Shown here one piece after another: positions 17,174 to 25,081 of a stretch of 64,000 nucleotides of DNA. The notes beneath the pieces are model-generated. The model was given only the letters and a program-made list of their open reading frames with translations, ran no database searches and was not told the DNA's origin. The DNA lies in the NCBI RefSeq assembly GCF_002797675.1, contig NZ_PGEX01000001.1, positions 682,001 to 746,000 on the forward strand. Reading direction: 5' to 3'. The stretch comes from Hallerella succinigenes. Lineage in GTDB: Bacteria > Fibrobacterota > Fibrobacteria > Fibrobacterales > Fibrobacteraceae. The position numbers were made by a program, and so were the translations under genes. The number at the start of each line of letters is the position of its first letter. Position 1 is the first letter of the stretch.

Positions 17174-17546
17174 ATTTTGGAACTCCTACGAAAAATTTAG
17201 AATATTTATCGTAAATTTCTTTTGTGATTGGTTCGGCAGGCTCCCTGTTAGCAACATCGCCGTGATACCTGTGCACATGCAAAACTGGCGCCTTACTCGG
17301 TTCAATGTTCGGTTCTGTATGATACGCAATATCCATCACAGGCAGGTGGTCATCTCCATAAATACGCATCTCATGAAACGTTCCGTTTCTTCTTAATTTT
17401 ATATACGCCTTACTTGAGAGAGACTCTTCGGGCAAAGCATGTTTTCCGTACATTCCTTCCAAAACTTTTACACCCTCAATTGTTCCGACTGTTTTATAAG
17501 TGAAATCTACGTTTCTTCCTGCAGCGAAAGTACCTCGTCCTCCCAT
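17160..17546 (-). CDS. Phage-type toxin-like domain protein (MGGRG start)
   Basis: About 128 residues; the preferred ATG 17546 lies 5 bases after GGAGG. It starts MGGRGTFAAGRNVDFTYK, like the stand-alone C-terminal toxin-like domains seen in some phage and MuF-type polymorphic proteins. It has a central KAYIKLRRNGTFHEMRIYG strand pair and an AYHTEPN/LHVHRYHGD region rich in His that could bind metal or act in catalysis. It overlaps the downstream acidic gene. Identification rests on general resemblance and is uncertain. Nuclease activity is only a possibility. Confidence 0.5.
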   Translation of the reverse strand: MGGRGTFAAGRNVDFTYKTVGTIEGVKVLEGMYGKHALPEESLSSKAYIKLRRNGTFHEMRIYGDDHLPVMDIAYHTEPNIEPSKAPVLHVHRYHGDVANREPAEPITKEIYDKYSKFFVGVPKYDRW

Positions 17547-17576
17547 CATTTCCTCCAAGAATTAACATAATCAATT

Positions 17577-17828
17577 TCATACAAATTTTTTCGAACGCAT
17601 CTCAGGGAAAGGTGATCCGAAGCAAACGATTTGTCCAGGTTCAATTCGCTCTTGCATGGCTTCATATCCCCTTAGGAAGTTTCTGTCGTAAATCAGGTGA
17701 CATACACGGTCCACAAGCGTCTTCGTCTTGCCTGCGCCAGGACCGGCAATCACCAACAGAGGAGATTCTGTTATATTAATAACTTTTAGCTGTTCCGGGT
17801 TACTTTTCGCCACGACCGCATGCTCCAT
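17577..17828 (-). pseudogene. Truncated UvrD/Rep-type helicase N-terminus
   Basis: Eighty-three residues. The first ~50 (NPEQLKVINITESPLL then VIAGPGAGKTKTLVDRV) are the start and Walker A motif of an SF1A helicase, normally 600-700 residues long. The remainder (RNFLRGYEAMQERIEPGQ ... FPEMRSKKFV) does not continue the helicase and must be joined by deletion or come from another gene. Non-functional as a helicase. Confidence 0.75.
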
Positions 17829-17833
17829 ATAAG

Positions 17834-17962
17834 AATGTGGAGTTCTGCTTGTCGTTCAAAAGTGCGTTCAGCCCACTATATAAAAAAGGCGTGAAGTCGA
17901 AAGTGCCTATCGATTCGAGGTTCCGCGAAGACCCGCCAATGAAAAGCACAATTTTAGTTTGA
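17834..17962 (+). pseudogene. C-terminal coding scrap on the plus strand
   Basis: An open stretch without a start reads NVEFCLSFKSAFSPLYKKG, VKSKVPIDSRFREDPP and MKSTILV before TGA at 17960. Its codon use is protein-like. It abuts the helicase fragment head to head, so a deletion probably fused two broken genes here. No family recognised. Confidence 0.3.
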
Positions 17963-17973
17963 CAAATCAGGAA

Positions 17974-18534
17974 TTATTTCAACAAACTCCTAACCCATTC
18001 TGGAACATCGTTTGAAACGGCAATTGTTTTACCAGACTTTATTAATGCAACTCGCCTGAATCTTTTGGAATTGTCATAAAGTTCAACTTTGTCGCATAAA
18101 GAAATGATATCTTTTAACTTTTCTAAAGATTCCTTATATCGTCGTTCAATATCGGCTTCGGGGATTCCATGCCCGCCTGCGGCAACTCGCAGAAGAACGC
18201 GTTGCTTTGCAATTTCTACAGAATCCACATACACGAAATAAAGTTCAATTGTATAATCAAGGCTTTGTGCCTTTTTGATGTTTTGAATGGCACTTTTACC
18301 ACAAAGAGTAGTTTCTTGGTTGAATGAGATCAAAGAAGTAAAATATGTCTTGATTTTCTGAATTGCAATTTTTCCTGCTGTTACGACATCAGCGGCATTT
18401 CTCCAATCTCCATTGTTTTGGCGAACAATCTCGTCAACATTTACTCTAGGAATGTCGAAAATATCCCTATTTGTTTGGTATAGGGTTGATTTCCCAGAAC
18501 CGTTGGGACCTGCGAAAACAATGTATTTAGGCAA
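17974..18534 (-). CDS. Zeta-toxin-like P-loop kinase
   Basis: A 186-residue protein of the zeta toxin/AAA group, which in characterised members phosphorylates UDP-N-acetyl sugars. The Walker A is FAGPNGSGKSTLY, followed by a VNVDEIVR motif and an NQETTLCGK motif where zeta toxins bind and position substrate. An Arg-rich lid (LRVAAGGHGIPEADIERRY) follows. It begins with TTG immediately after the TAA stop of the small upstream gene (TAATTG), so it depends on translational coupling. It appears intact. Confidence 0.75.
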   Translation of the reverse strand: MPKYIVFAGPNGSGKSTLYQTNRDIFDIPRVNVDEIVRQNNGDWRNAADVVTAGKIAIQKIKTYFTSLISFNQETTLCGKSAIQNIKKAQSLDYTIELYFVYVDSVEIAKQRVLLRVAAGGHGIPEADIERRYKESLEKLKDIISLCDKVELYDNSKRFRRVALIKSGKTIAVSNDVPEWVRSLLK

Positions 18535-18714
18535 TTAAAACCTCTTTGCGGCGATGACTTCTTCTTGCTTCTGCTGCAAAATTAAATCGCTTACCAACGC
18601 AAAGAAACGGGCTTCTTCTTCAGAACGAGCCTTTTCAAGAATGTCAGAAGTTTCGTCAAAATTCATCTTCTTGCATTCGTCGTACAGTTCTTGCAATTTT
18701 TCAATTTGACACAT
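18535..18714 (-). CDS. Small antitoxin partner of the zeta-like toxin
   Basis: Fifty-nine residues starting at ATG 18714 behind AAAGGAG. It is helical and strongly charged: MCQIEKLQELYDECKKMN, then FDETSDILEKARSEEEAR, then a Gln/Glu-rich end. The gene is directly upstream of and adjacent to the toxin, with no gap. This position and size match the short antitoxins paired with stand-alone zeta-like toxins. It is too short for many automatic gene calls. Confidence 0.65.
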   Translation of the reverse strand: MCQIEKLQELYDECKKMNFDETSDILEKARSEEEARFFALVSDLILQQKQEEVIAAKRF

Positions 18715-18734
18715 TTTAAAACTCCTTTGACAAC

Positions 18735-18762
18735 AATATAGATATTTCTATCGCAAAAACAA
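18735..18762 (-). promoter_or_regulatory. Promoter of the zeta toxin-antitoxin operon
   Basis: On the minus strand TTGTTT (18757-18762) and TATATT (18735-18740) are 16 bp apart, about 20 bp before the antitoxin start. Confidence 0.5.
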
Positions 18763-18775
18763 ATATATGTAAAAA

Positions 18776-18812
18776 GAGCCCCGCCTCCTATGAGACGGGA
18801 CTCTTTTTAGTT
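18776..18812. terminator. Bidirectional terminator after carB remnant 2
   Basis: AAAAGAGCCCCGCCT pairs with AGACGGGACTCTTTTT. It lies just beyond the stop of carB remnant 2, as corresponding hairpins do behind remnant 1 and intact carB. Confidence 0.75.
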
Positions 18813-19100
18813 TCTTGAACAACCAACCCTGACTTTCGTCAGGGAGACTGTTGCGAGGGACTCACGCCACCGAAGAATTAAACTTCTTCAATCGAAGCGT
18901 GGTACTCTTGCAGGCTCTTCACAGCATCGTGGCCGTTCCTTGCAGCGGCGATGCCCTTGACGGTGTTGTATGCACCAGCGAGCGTTGTGATGTAAGGCAC
19001 CTTGTACTTGATGGCGTCGCGCTTTGCCCACGGCGCGTTGATGATCAGGTTCACCTGCTTGTTCAGGATGATGTCGAGGACGTTCGGGCGGCCTTCGGCA

Positions 19101-19165
19101 AAACTCTCCAAGCGAGAGTCGCGGGCAAGCTTGCTTGCGCATGACCGAGCGCAGAGAGTTTCTGT
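19101..19165 (+). repeat. Palindromic repeat i inside carB remnant 2
   Basis: A 65-bp insert: AAACTCTCC, GCGAGAGTCGCG, hairpin GGCAAGC-TTGCTTGC, GCATGACCGAGC, GAGAGTTTCTG. The outer arms (AACTCTC/GAGAGTT) are complementary; the central constant motifs match ii and v. Confidence 0.8.
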
Positions 19166-19683
19166 AATCTTGTTCACCACTTCGCACTTCACGCCGGCCT
19201 TCTCGTAGAACTTGGCGGTGCCTTCGGTAGCGTAAATCTTGAAGCCGAGCTTCTGGAACTCCTTGCCGATTTCGACGGCCTGTTCAGACAAGTTAACCTT
19301 GTCGGAGAGGCTAATCAGCACGGCACCTTCGTTCGGGAGGAAGGAACCTGCGCTTCCTGGCTCTTGTAGTAAGCGAGGGCGTAGTCGTCGGAGAGGCCGA
19401 GCACTTCACCCGTGGAGCGCATTTCGGGGCCGAGAACCGGGTCCACCTTCGGGAACTTGTCAAACGGGAACACAGCTTCCTTGGCGCCGTGGTGCTTGAA
19501 CTTATTGTCCTTCAGCTTCAAATCTTCCAGCTTTTCACCCATCATGAGGCGGGTAGCGAGGCGGGCCATCTGGGTGTTACAGACCTTGGAGACCAGAGGC
19601 ACGGTGCGGCTTGCACGGGGGTTGGCTTCGAGGACGAACACCTTGCCGTCTTCGATAGCGTACTGCATGTTCATGAGGCCGCA

Positions 19684-19752
19684 AAACCATACAAGGCGAG
19701 AGCAGCGAAAATGCTTGCATTTTCATTGCCGAGCCGTATGGGTTTCTGAAAA
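19684..19752 (+). repeat. Palindromic repeat ii inside carB remnant 2
   Basis: Insert at the GCCGCA/ACGTGGAG point of carB. Outer arms AAACCATAC and GTATGGGTTT are complementary, and the inner palindrome is GAAAATGC-TT-GCATTTTC. Constant motifs are GGCGAGAG and CATTGCCGAGC, and it ends TTTCTG. Confidence 0.8.
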
Positions 19753-19806
19753 CGTGGAGGGCTTCGGCAATCTTCCTGGTGTAATCCTTGATGGTGGCGA
19801 GGTTTT

Positions 19807-19932
19807 GACGCCTTTTCCCCAAAGGGGATAACTCAACTAAGCCACTAAAGTGGCTAGTTTCGTATAGGCGTCCGCGGCTGCGTTCGGTCATGCCGAAATG
19901 CGAGCATTTCGTCGCAACACTCACTTGCACGC
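19807..19932 (-). repeat. Palindromic repeat iii (contains repeat A copy 3)
   Basis: Inserted in the carB string GGTTTT/CCTTGG, flanked by TTTT on both sides. On the minus strand: GTGAGTGTTGCGA, palindrome CGAAATGC-TC-GCATTTCG, GCATGACCGAAC, then repeat A with stem CCACTTTAGTGG and CCCCTTTGGGG. Same orientation as iv. Confidence 0.8.
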
Positions 19933-19969
19933 TTTTCCTTGGTGATGGTCACCGGCGGGATAAAGCTTT

Positions 19970-20070
19970 CTCTTTTGGGCGTTCCCCGCGCTCCGCACGG
20001 GTCGGGCTATACTCGCTTCGCTCACCGAGCCTAAAGTCTCGGCCCATACGGGTCACTATCCCTAACGCAA
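19970..20070 (+). repeat. Interspersed repeat B, copy 2
   Basis: Shares long exact blocks with copy 1: GGGCGTTCCC, GGTCGGGCTATACTCGCTTC, GCTCACCGAGCCTAAAG, TCTCGGCCCATACGGGTCAC, ATCCCTAACGC. It lacks the nested palindrome of copy 1. It forms the junction between carB remnant 2 and the ABC-3C operon. Confidence 0.8.
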
Positions 20071-20081
20071 TCAGAAAAAAA

Positions 20082-20922
20082 TCAAGATTTCTTTTTCATA
20101 CTCTCTTTGGGAAACGATCGTCCAAATAGTTCTCCTCCACCGGATTCTAAAGATAAAACTTTTCTGTCATTAAGCACTTTTTGCGCTTCTTGTCCATATT
20201 TATCAACTTCATCAATAGAAATGAAGATTTGTTTCTCCTTAAAAGAATTATAAAGAGAAAAAATATTTTCAATTCTAGTACCTCTGATATTGCTTAGCCA
20301 AAATGAATCATGAACAATTGCAGGAAGTTTTGTAACTTTCAGCATAGCCAAATCAAACAGAATTTCTCCCGTATATTTTGTTCCTGTTCCATCGTCTAAA
20401 TTCAGGTCAAGTGTTGCACGAGTTTGTGTGGGGAAATTAACGGTTAACATAGGATGATTTTGTCCAAATACATTTTTGCTAAAATCTTCCAACACCAAGT
20501 TCAATGAGTTCTGGATACTTTTCATTAGCGACTGTTCTAACGGCAGCAACTTTTTCTTTTGATTGTTGACATCCTCTAACAAGTCAGCATTTTTCTTTTG
20601 TAATTCTATTTTCTTTTGACATTCAGAAATTTCTACTTGAATTAATGAGTATTCTCTCAAAAAGGGAATTGTCAAATCCCCATAATCTTCAAAGTTCATT
20701 AATTCAGATTCTTTTTGCCTGATTTCACTTTTGACAAGTTCTAGTTCATTCCTTACTTGCTCAGAGAATTCTCAAAATCACTTTTTAAAGACTCCGTAAA
20801 TTTTTCATGAAATTTTTCGATATCATCTAACAATTGAATATTTGCTGATGGGAAAAAATCTAACAAGGCTTTATATGGATTTTCTATTTCAGATCGCTTC
20901 AGTTTTTTGGGAATTGCAATAT
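20082..20922 (-). pseudogene. ABC-3C ATPase (DUF2326), 3' part, IS-disrupted and frameshifted
   Basis: C-terminal half of a DUF2326-type ABC ATPase. It has coiled-coil segments (FEDYGDLTIPFLREYSLI, ISECQKKIELQKKNA), then the DUF2326 core with YTGEILFDLAMLKVTKLP, IVHDSFWLSNIRGTRIEN and QIFISIDEVDKYG. The ending is LSLESGGGELFGRSFP. A frame change occurs near 20750: one frame ends FENSLSK and the other resumes EQVRNELELVKSE, which would fit a small deletion. The 5' part of the gene lies beyond the IS at 22419-23226. Non-functional as it stands. Confidence 0.8.
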
Positions 20923-22418
20923 TACGTAGTCGTCCCTTAAAATCCCGCCCAGCCTGCATAACTATTAGGAAAAATTGATTTCTACCCTGTGAAAATATTG
21001 CAAGGTTTTCTAAAGTATGACTGAAAACCTTGCAATTTTTCCCATGTACAGACCGCCAAAATCCCACGCCCAGACAAGCCTTTTCTGCTCCCTTGAGGAA
21101 CAGTTGAACCACAAGCATCCCCTTTACGTTCTTGCGAACAAGATTGACTGGAACAAGTTCGAGACCGAGTTTTCCAAATTGTTCGACGAAAAGATGGGTG
21201 CGCCAAACAAGCCGATCCGTCTCATGACCGGGCTCATCATCCTGAAGCACATCCGCAACGTATCGGACGAGTCCGTCGTGGAGCAGTTTCAGGAAAACGC
21301 CTATTACCAGTATTTTTGCGGAGAACGGTTCTTCTCGACGGAGCAGCCCTGCGACCCGAGCGAACTTGTCCACTTCCGGCACATGATTGGCGAAGCGGGC
21401 ATGGACATGATCCTCAAGGAAAGTATCCGTGTCAATGCCGACCATGACAAAAAGGGACCGACAGGAAGCGGCACGGTCTTTCTCGACACGACCGTGCAGG
21501 AAAAGAACATCACGTTCCCTACAGACGCCAAACTTGCGAACAAGATAATAGAACAGGTACAGAGGATCGTGGAAGAACACGGCCTTCCGCAGAGACAGTC
21601 CTACAAGAGAACCTTGAAGAAGGTCCATCGTGACCAGCGTTTCCGCAATCACCCGAAAAACGCCAAGAAGGCTCACAAGGCGGATCGCAGGCTGAAGACA
21701 ATCGCGGGACGGCTCGTCCGTGAATTAGAGCGAAATCTCGCCAGCAAGAACTTGTTGAACACGTACAAAGAAAAAATCGAGCTTTTCAAAAAAGTTTTGG
21801 AGCAGAAGAGGTGCGACAAGGACAAGGTCTATTCGCTTCACGAACCCGAAGTAAAATGCATCGGCAAGGGCAAGGAACACAAGAAATACGAGTTCGGCAA
21901 CAAGGTGTCAATCGCCCGGAGCTACAGCGGCATCATTGTCGGCGCGGTCTCGTTCCGGGACGAGTATGACGGACATACGATAGACGATACGCTTGACCAT
22001 GTTGAACAAATGCTTGGATTCAGGCCGAGCCGGGCCGCATGCGACCGAGGCTACCGCGGACAAAAGGAATCCGGAACGACAAAGATCGTGATACCGGACG
22101 TTCCGAAGAAAAACGCGACTTACTACCAGAAGGAAAAGGCTCACAAGCTTTTTTGCAAGAGGGCTGGCATCGAACCAATCAATGGTCACTTGAAGAGCGA
22201 CCACCGCATGGGTCGCAACTTCTACAAGGGAATCTTTGGCGACATGCTCAATGCAAAGCTTGCAGCAGCGGCGTTCAACTTCAAGAGGGCCATGAGGCGT
22301 TTTTTTGTCCTGTTGGAATGGCTGTACGGTTTTTGCCTTCTGTGGAACGGAATGAACAAAAAATGCGAACGCTCTTGTCCTGCACTCGTGAATTGACTTT
22401 TTAAGGGACGACTACGTA
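20923..22418 (+). mobile_element. IS5/IS1182-type insertion sequence
   Basis: Inverted ends GTCGTCCCTTAAAA (20929-20942) and TTTTAAGGGACGAC (22399-22412), each bordered by TACGTA, which is either a 6-bp target duplication or part of the inverted repeat. It inserted in the ABC-3C ATPase gene. Removing the element with or without one TACGTA leaves the ATPase frame open across the junction. It carries a single transposase gene. Confidence 0.85.
21017..22396 (+). CDS. IS5/IS1182-type transposase
   Basis: A 459-residue DDE transposase with the N-terminal DUF772/InsH domain (LFDEKMGAPNKPIRLMTGLI ... FQENAYYQYFCGERFF). The catalytic core has VFLDTTVQEKNITFPTDAKL, then RAACDRGYRG, and the C-terminal HLKSDHRMGRNFYKG block holding the catalytic Glu region. 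The reading frame is intact. No clear Shine-Dalgarno sequence precedes ATG 21017. The gene is more GC-rich than the AT-rich ATPase it interrupts. Confidence 0.88.
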   Translation: MTENLAIFPMYRPPKSHAQTSLFCSLEEQLNHKHPLYVLANKIDWNKFETEFSKLFDEKMGAPNKPIRLMTGLIILKHIRNVSDESVVEQFQENAYYQYFCGERFFSTEQPCDPSELVHFRHMIGEAGMDMILKESIRVNADHDKKGPTGSGTVFLDTTVQEKNITFPTDAKLANKIIEQVQRIVEEHGLPQRQSYKRTLKKVHRDQRFRNHPKNAKKAHKADRRLKTIAGRLVRELERNLASKNLLNTYKEKIELFKKVLEQKRCDKDKVYSLHEPEVKCIGKGKEHKKYEFGNKVSIARSYSGIIVGAVSFRDEYDGHTIDDTLDHVEQMLGFRPSRAACDRGYRGQKESGTTKIVIPDVPKKNATYYQKEKAHKLFCKRAGIEPINGHLKSDHRMGRNFYKGIFGDMLNAKLAAAAFNFKRAMRRFFVLLEWLYGFCLLWNGMNKKCERSCPALVN

Positions 22419-23226
22419 ATTTCATTTCCATACAAGATCTACTTGAACGTAATTTTTTCAATTCCATTTTTAGTTGGATAACCCGTTCCGTATTTTCCTT
22501 GCTAAGATTGGCTATTCTTTGTGATTTATTTTCAACAAGTAACTTTTCCTTTGAACGAAGTTCTTCTATACGGCTTTGCAACTTCTCAATAGATTCCGTT
22601 TCTTGAAGTTCTTGTAGTTCTATATTCTTTCGTTTGGCATTTGCCAATAGATTAACTTTCGCAGTATAAGAGTCAACTTTTTTCACAATTTCTCTTATAG
22701 ACGAAAAGTCATCAAATAACTGCTGAAAATTTCTAATTTGATCTTTTTGGGATTCTCCTTTGTGCCCTGATAGAAAATCTCCAGCATCCAGTAAAGACTT
22801 ATTGAATATCCTAAAATACGGGGAAATAATAGCTCTGATACTTTTAGATATCGTTTGCAAACTATATTTTTCCGCCAACCACATTTTAAATTCTTCAAGC
22901 GGTATACTTTCTAAACAATTTCTTTTGTCATCACATCTATAAAGTTCATCGATTTTCTCTGTAGACCTACAAAAAGTGTAATCTTTTTCGAAAGAAAATG
23001 TGAAAAATATTTTGTGAGGTCCCAAAGCTTTTGCAGCATCCACGGAACGATAGCAGTCTCCACCAAAACAAAAATCTACAATCAATAAAAAAGTTGTTTT
23101 CCCAATAGAATTCTCTTCACCATTCTTTTTTTCGCCAATAACAACATTAAGTCCATTCTTCAGTTGAATGGGCTTGCGAACCATTCCATATTCTTTAAAT
23201 TCTTCACAAAAAATTTCCTTTAGCAT
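22419..23226 (-). pseudogene. ABC-3C ATPase (DUF2326), 5' part
   Basis: N-terminal half of the DUF2326 ATPase, starting MLKEIFCEEFKEYG. The P-loop region is GEKKNGEENSIGKTTFL, followed by IVDFCFGG, both characteristic of ABC-three-component systems. A long coiled coil follows (TAKVNLLANAKRKNIELQ, KLQSRIEELRSKEKLLVE). The frame runs into the IS at SCMEMK. Its start codon originally lay directly after, or overlapped, the middle-component gene, before an IS3-type element separated them. Confidence 0.82.
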
Positions 23227-23255
23227 AGCTCAATCCCCCCTTCCTCAGGTCAAAA

Positions 23256-24848
23256 TGTCCGCTTTCATCTCCTAAATCCGGGGCGGAAAGGGGACTTTTA
23301 TGTCCAGAAAAACTACCGATACAACACTCAGGGATTCATTTCTTGAGCGAATAAAGAAGCCGGGATGCCCGTCTGTCAAGACCATCGCCGAAGAAATGAA
23401 CCTGCCAAAAGCTACATTGTACTCATGGATTGCTGCGGAACGGCAACGCAAACGTCAGGGAGTCTCCATGAGCAAGAAATCGGCAAAAAGATCCGCACTC
23501 ACCAAGTTCAGCCTCGTCGCAAAATCTGAGGGCATGACACCAGAGGAACTCGAAAAGTTCTGTGCCGAAAACGGGGTTTCTTTTGCGGAACTCCAGTCCT
23601 GGAGAGACCTTTCTCTTTCCGCAATGGAGAACTCTGGTGACGGAAACGTGATGTCCGTAAAACAGCATGAGGATGAAGTTGCCAAGCTCAAGGCGGAACT
23701 TGCACGCAAGGAAAAAGCACTTGCCGAAGCAGCCGCACTCCTGATTCTTCAAAAAAAAACTTCGGCAATATTGGGACCGGAAAAGTAGAAGAGGAAAAGA
23801 AACGGAAAATCCTTGCGGCCATCGAGGAGGCTATCCAAAATGGCGCAAGGCTTTCCAAGGCGTGCGATGTAATCGGTCTTTGCGAACGTCGTTACAGGCG
23901 CTGGCGAAGGAATGTTGCGGACAACCGAGGTGGCTATCGTGAAAACAATTCACAACGGCTTTCCCTGGAAGAAACAGCCTCGATTATCGAAAACTTTACG
24001 AGGGAAGAATACCGTAACCTCCCGTTGAATATCGCCCATGCAAAGCTTATGGATCAAGGAATCTACATTGCTTCGCCGTCGACTTGCGAACGCGTTATGA
24101 AAGCTTATTATCAAGGCATAGGCAGAGTCGCCGACCGCAATATTGTGCGGCGTAAACGGCCTGAATATTCAGCGAAAGGACCGAACCAGGTCTGGTGTTG
24201 GGACATTACCTGGCTCCATTCCGAAGTGACCGGGAAGTACTATTACCTCTACTTGATTATCGACATGTATTCGAGGTACATCGTCGGATGGAGTCTGCAT
24301 ACAAAAGAAGATGGAAAACTGGCGGAGATGCTCTTTGCGGAGACTCTACAAAAATATTGCCCCGGCGAAAACGTATCTCTGTTGGTCCATGCGGACAACG
24401 GGAAACCCATGCGCAGCAAGGATCTTAAATCTTTGTTTGAAAAGCTGCACGTGATGTCAAGCCATAGCCGGCCGCATACGAGTAACGACAACGCCTTTGC
24501 CGAGAGCATTTTTGCTACGATGAAAAGTCGTGTGGTATATCCGGAATACTTCATGACTATCGAGGACGCAGAACGATTTGTCGTGGAATTTGTGGACTGG
24601 TACAACAACGAACATCTGCACTCCGGACTGGATTTGCTGCCGCCGTGCGCCGTTCATTTTGGCTACCACCAGGAGATTCTCGACCGCAGAAATGCGTTGC
24701 TGGAAAGGTCCAGGGAACTGCATCCTGAACGCTTTGGGGGAAGGAGAAAGTTCTACAAAATTGATGAAACCGTCAGCCTAAAACATCGAATCCACTTGCA
24801 AAAAGCAGTATGACATACTAACTTTAAACTAAACTAACCGAGCGGACA
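23256..24848 (+). mobile_element. IS3-family insertion sequence
   Basis: Ends TGTCCGCT (23256-23263) and AGCGGACA (24841-24848), with the TG...CA termini of the IS3 family. No clear 3-4-bp target duplication was found. Direct joining of the flanks would let the middle-component frame continue about 18 codons and overlap the ATPase start, which fits a formerly compact operon. Contains orfA and orfB joined by a -1 frameshift. Confidence 0.8.
23300..24813 (+). CDS. IS3-family transposase OrfAB (programmed -1 frameshift)
   Basis: OrfA (23300-23788, 162 residues) has a helix-turn-helix (KTIAEEMNLPKATLYSWI) and a leucine-rich coiled coil. Nine A residues at 23751-23759 allow a -1 shift into the orfB frame, which is open to 24813. 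The OrfB catalytic core has VWCWDITWLHSE (Asp), LLVHADNGKPMRSK (Asp) and TSNDNAFAESIFATMK (Glu). It ends with the usual YNNEHLHSGL. Both parts look intact, so the element may still be active. Confidence 0.88.
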
Positions 24849-25081
24849 TATTGCCTGAAAATTGCCGCAATCTCTCCTGTCACCTTATTTAGCTTTACTT
24901 TTGACAACGCAAATAAACAATCTACCGTTTGAATAAATTCGGTTATATTTTCAAAATCTTTCTTGCAAGATTCAAATAGTTCCTTAGGCTTGAATGACTC
25001 GCTCTTTAACATTGTTAGAATTAAAGGAAATTTGGAAATTAAAGAATTTTCATATCGTGTTATTTTATTCGGTAATTGCAT
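24824..25081 (-). pseudogene. ABC-3C middle component, 3' end replaced by IS3
   Basis: Eighty-five residues from ATG 25081 (MQLPNKITRYENSLI ... SKFPLILTMLKSE). Small helical proteins of this size between the effector and ATPase genes are the middle component of ABC-3C systems. The start directly follows the stop of the upstream gene (TAAATG). The last eight residues, from about VRSVSLV, lie in the IS3 end. The authentic C-terminus seems to lie on the far side of the IS, next to the ATPase start. Assignment is from position and size more than from motif. Confidence 0.55.

Larger units (their letters stand above)
18878..19969 (-). pseudogene. carB 3'-end remnant 2
   Basis: About 1.1 kb matching the 3' third of carB on the minus strand, including the stop and YHASIEEV. 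It is broken by a one-base loss near 19350 (frameshift), an in-frame ~30-bp deletion near 19015, and three palindromic inserts (19101-19165, 19684-19752, 19807-19932). The sequence differs from intact carB at many positions, some changing residues (VNLSEQAVEIGKEFQ against TNLCDQAIEVGQRFQ), so it is not a fresh copy of the neighbouring gene. It ends inside the GGCGGGATAA string of carB, where repeat B copy 2 begins. Confidence 0.88.

Noticed and set aside
16139-19932. CRISPR array
   Set aside because: The repeats are few, unevenly spaced, in both orientations and individually self-complementary; there are no regular spacers and no cas genes.
20753-21676. A 307-residue protein crossing the IS5 left end
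   Set aside because: Most of it is antisense to the transposase; only the part below 20923 belongs to the ATPase gene.
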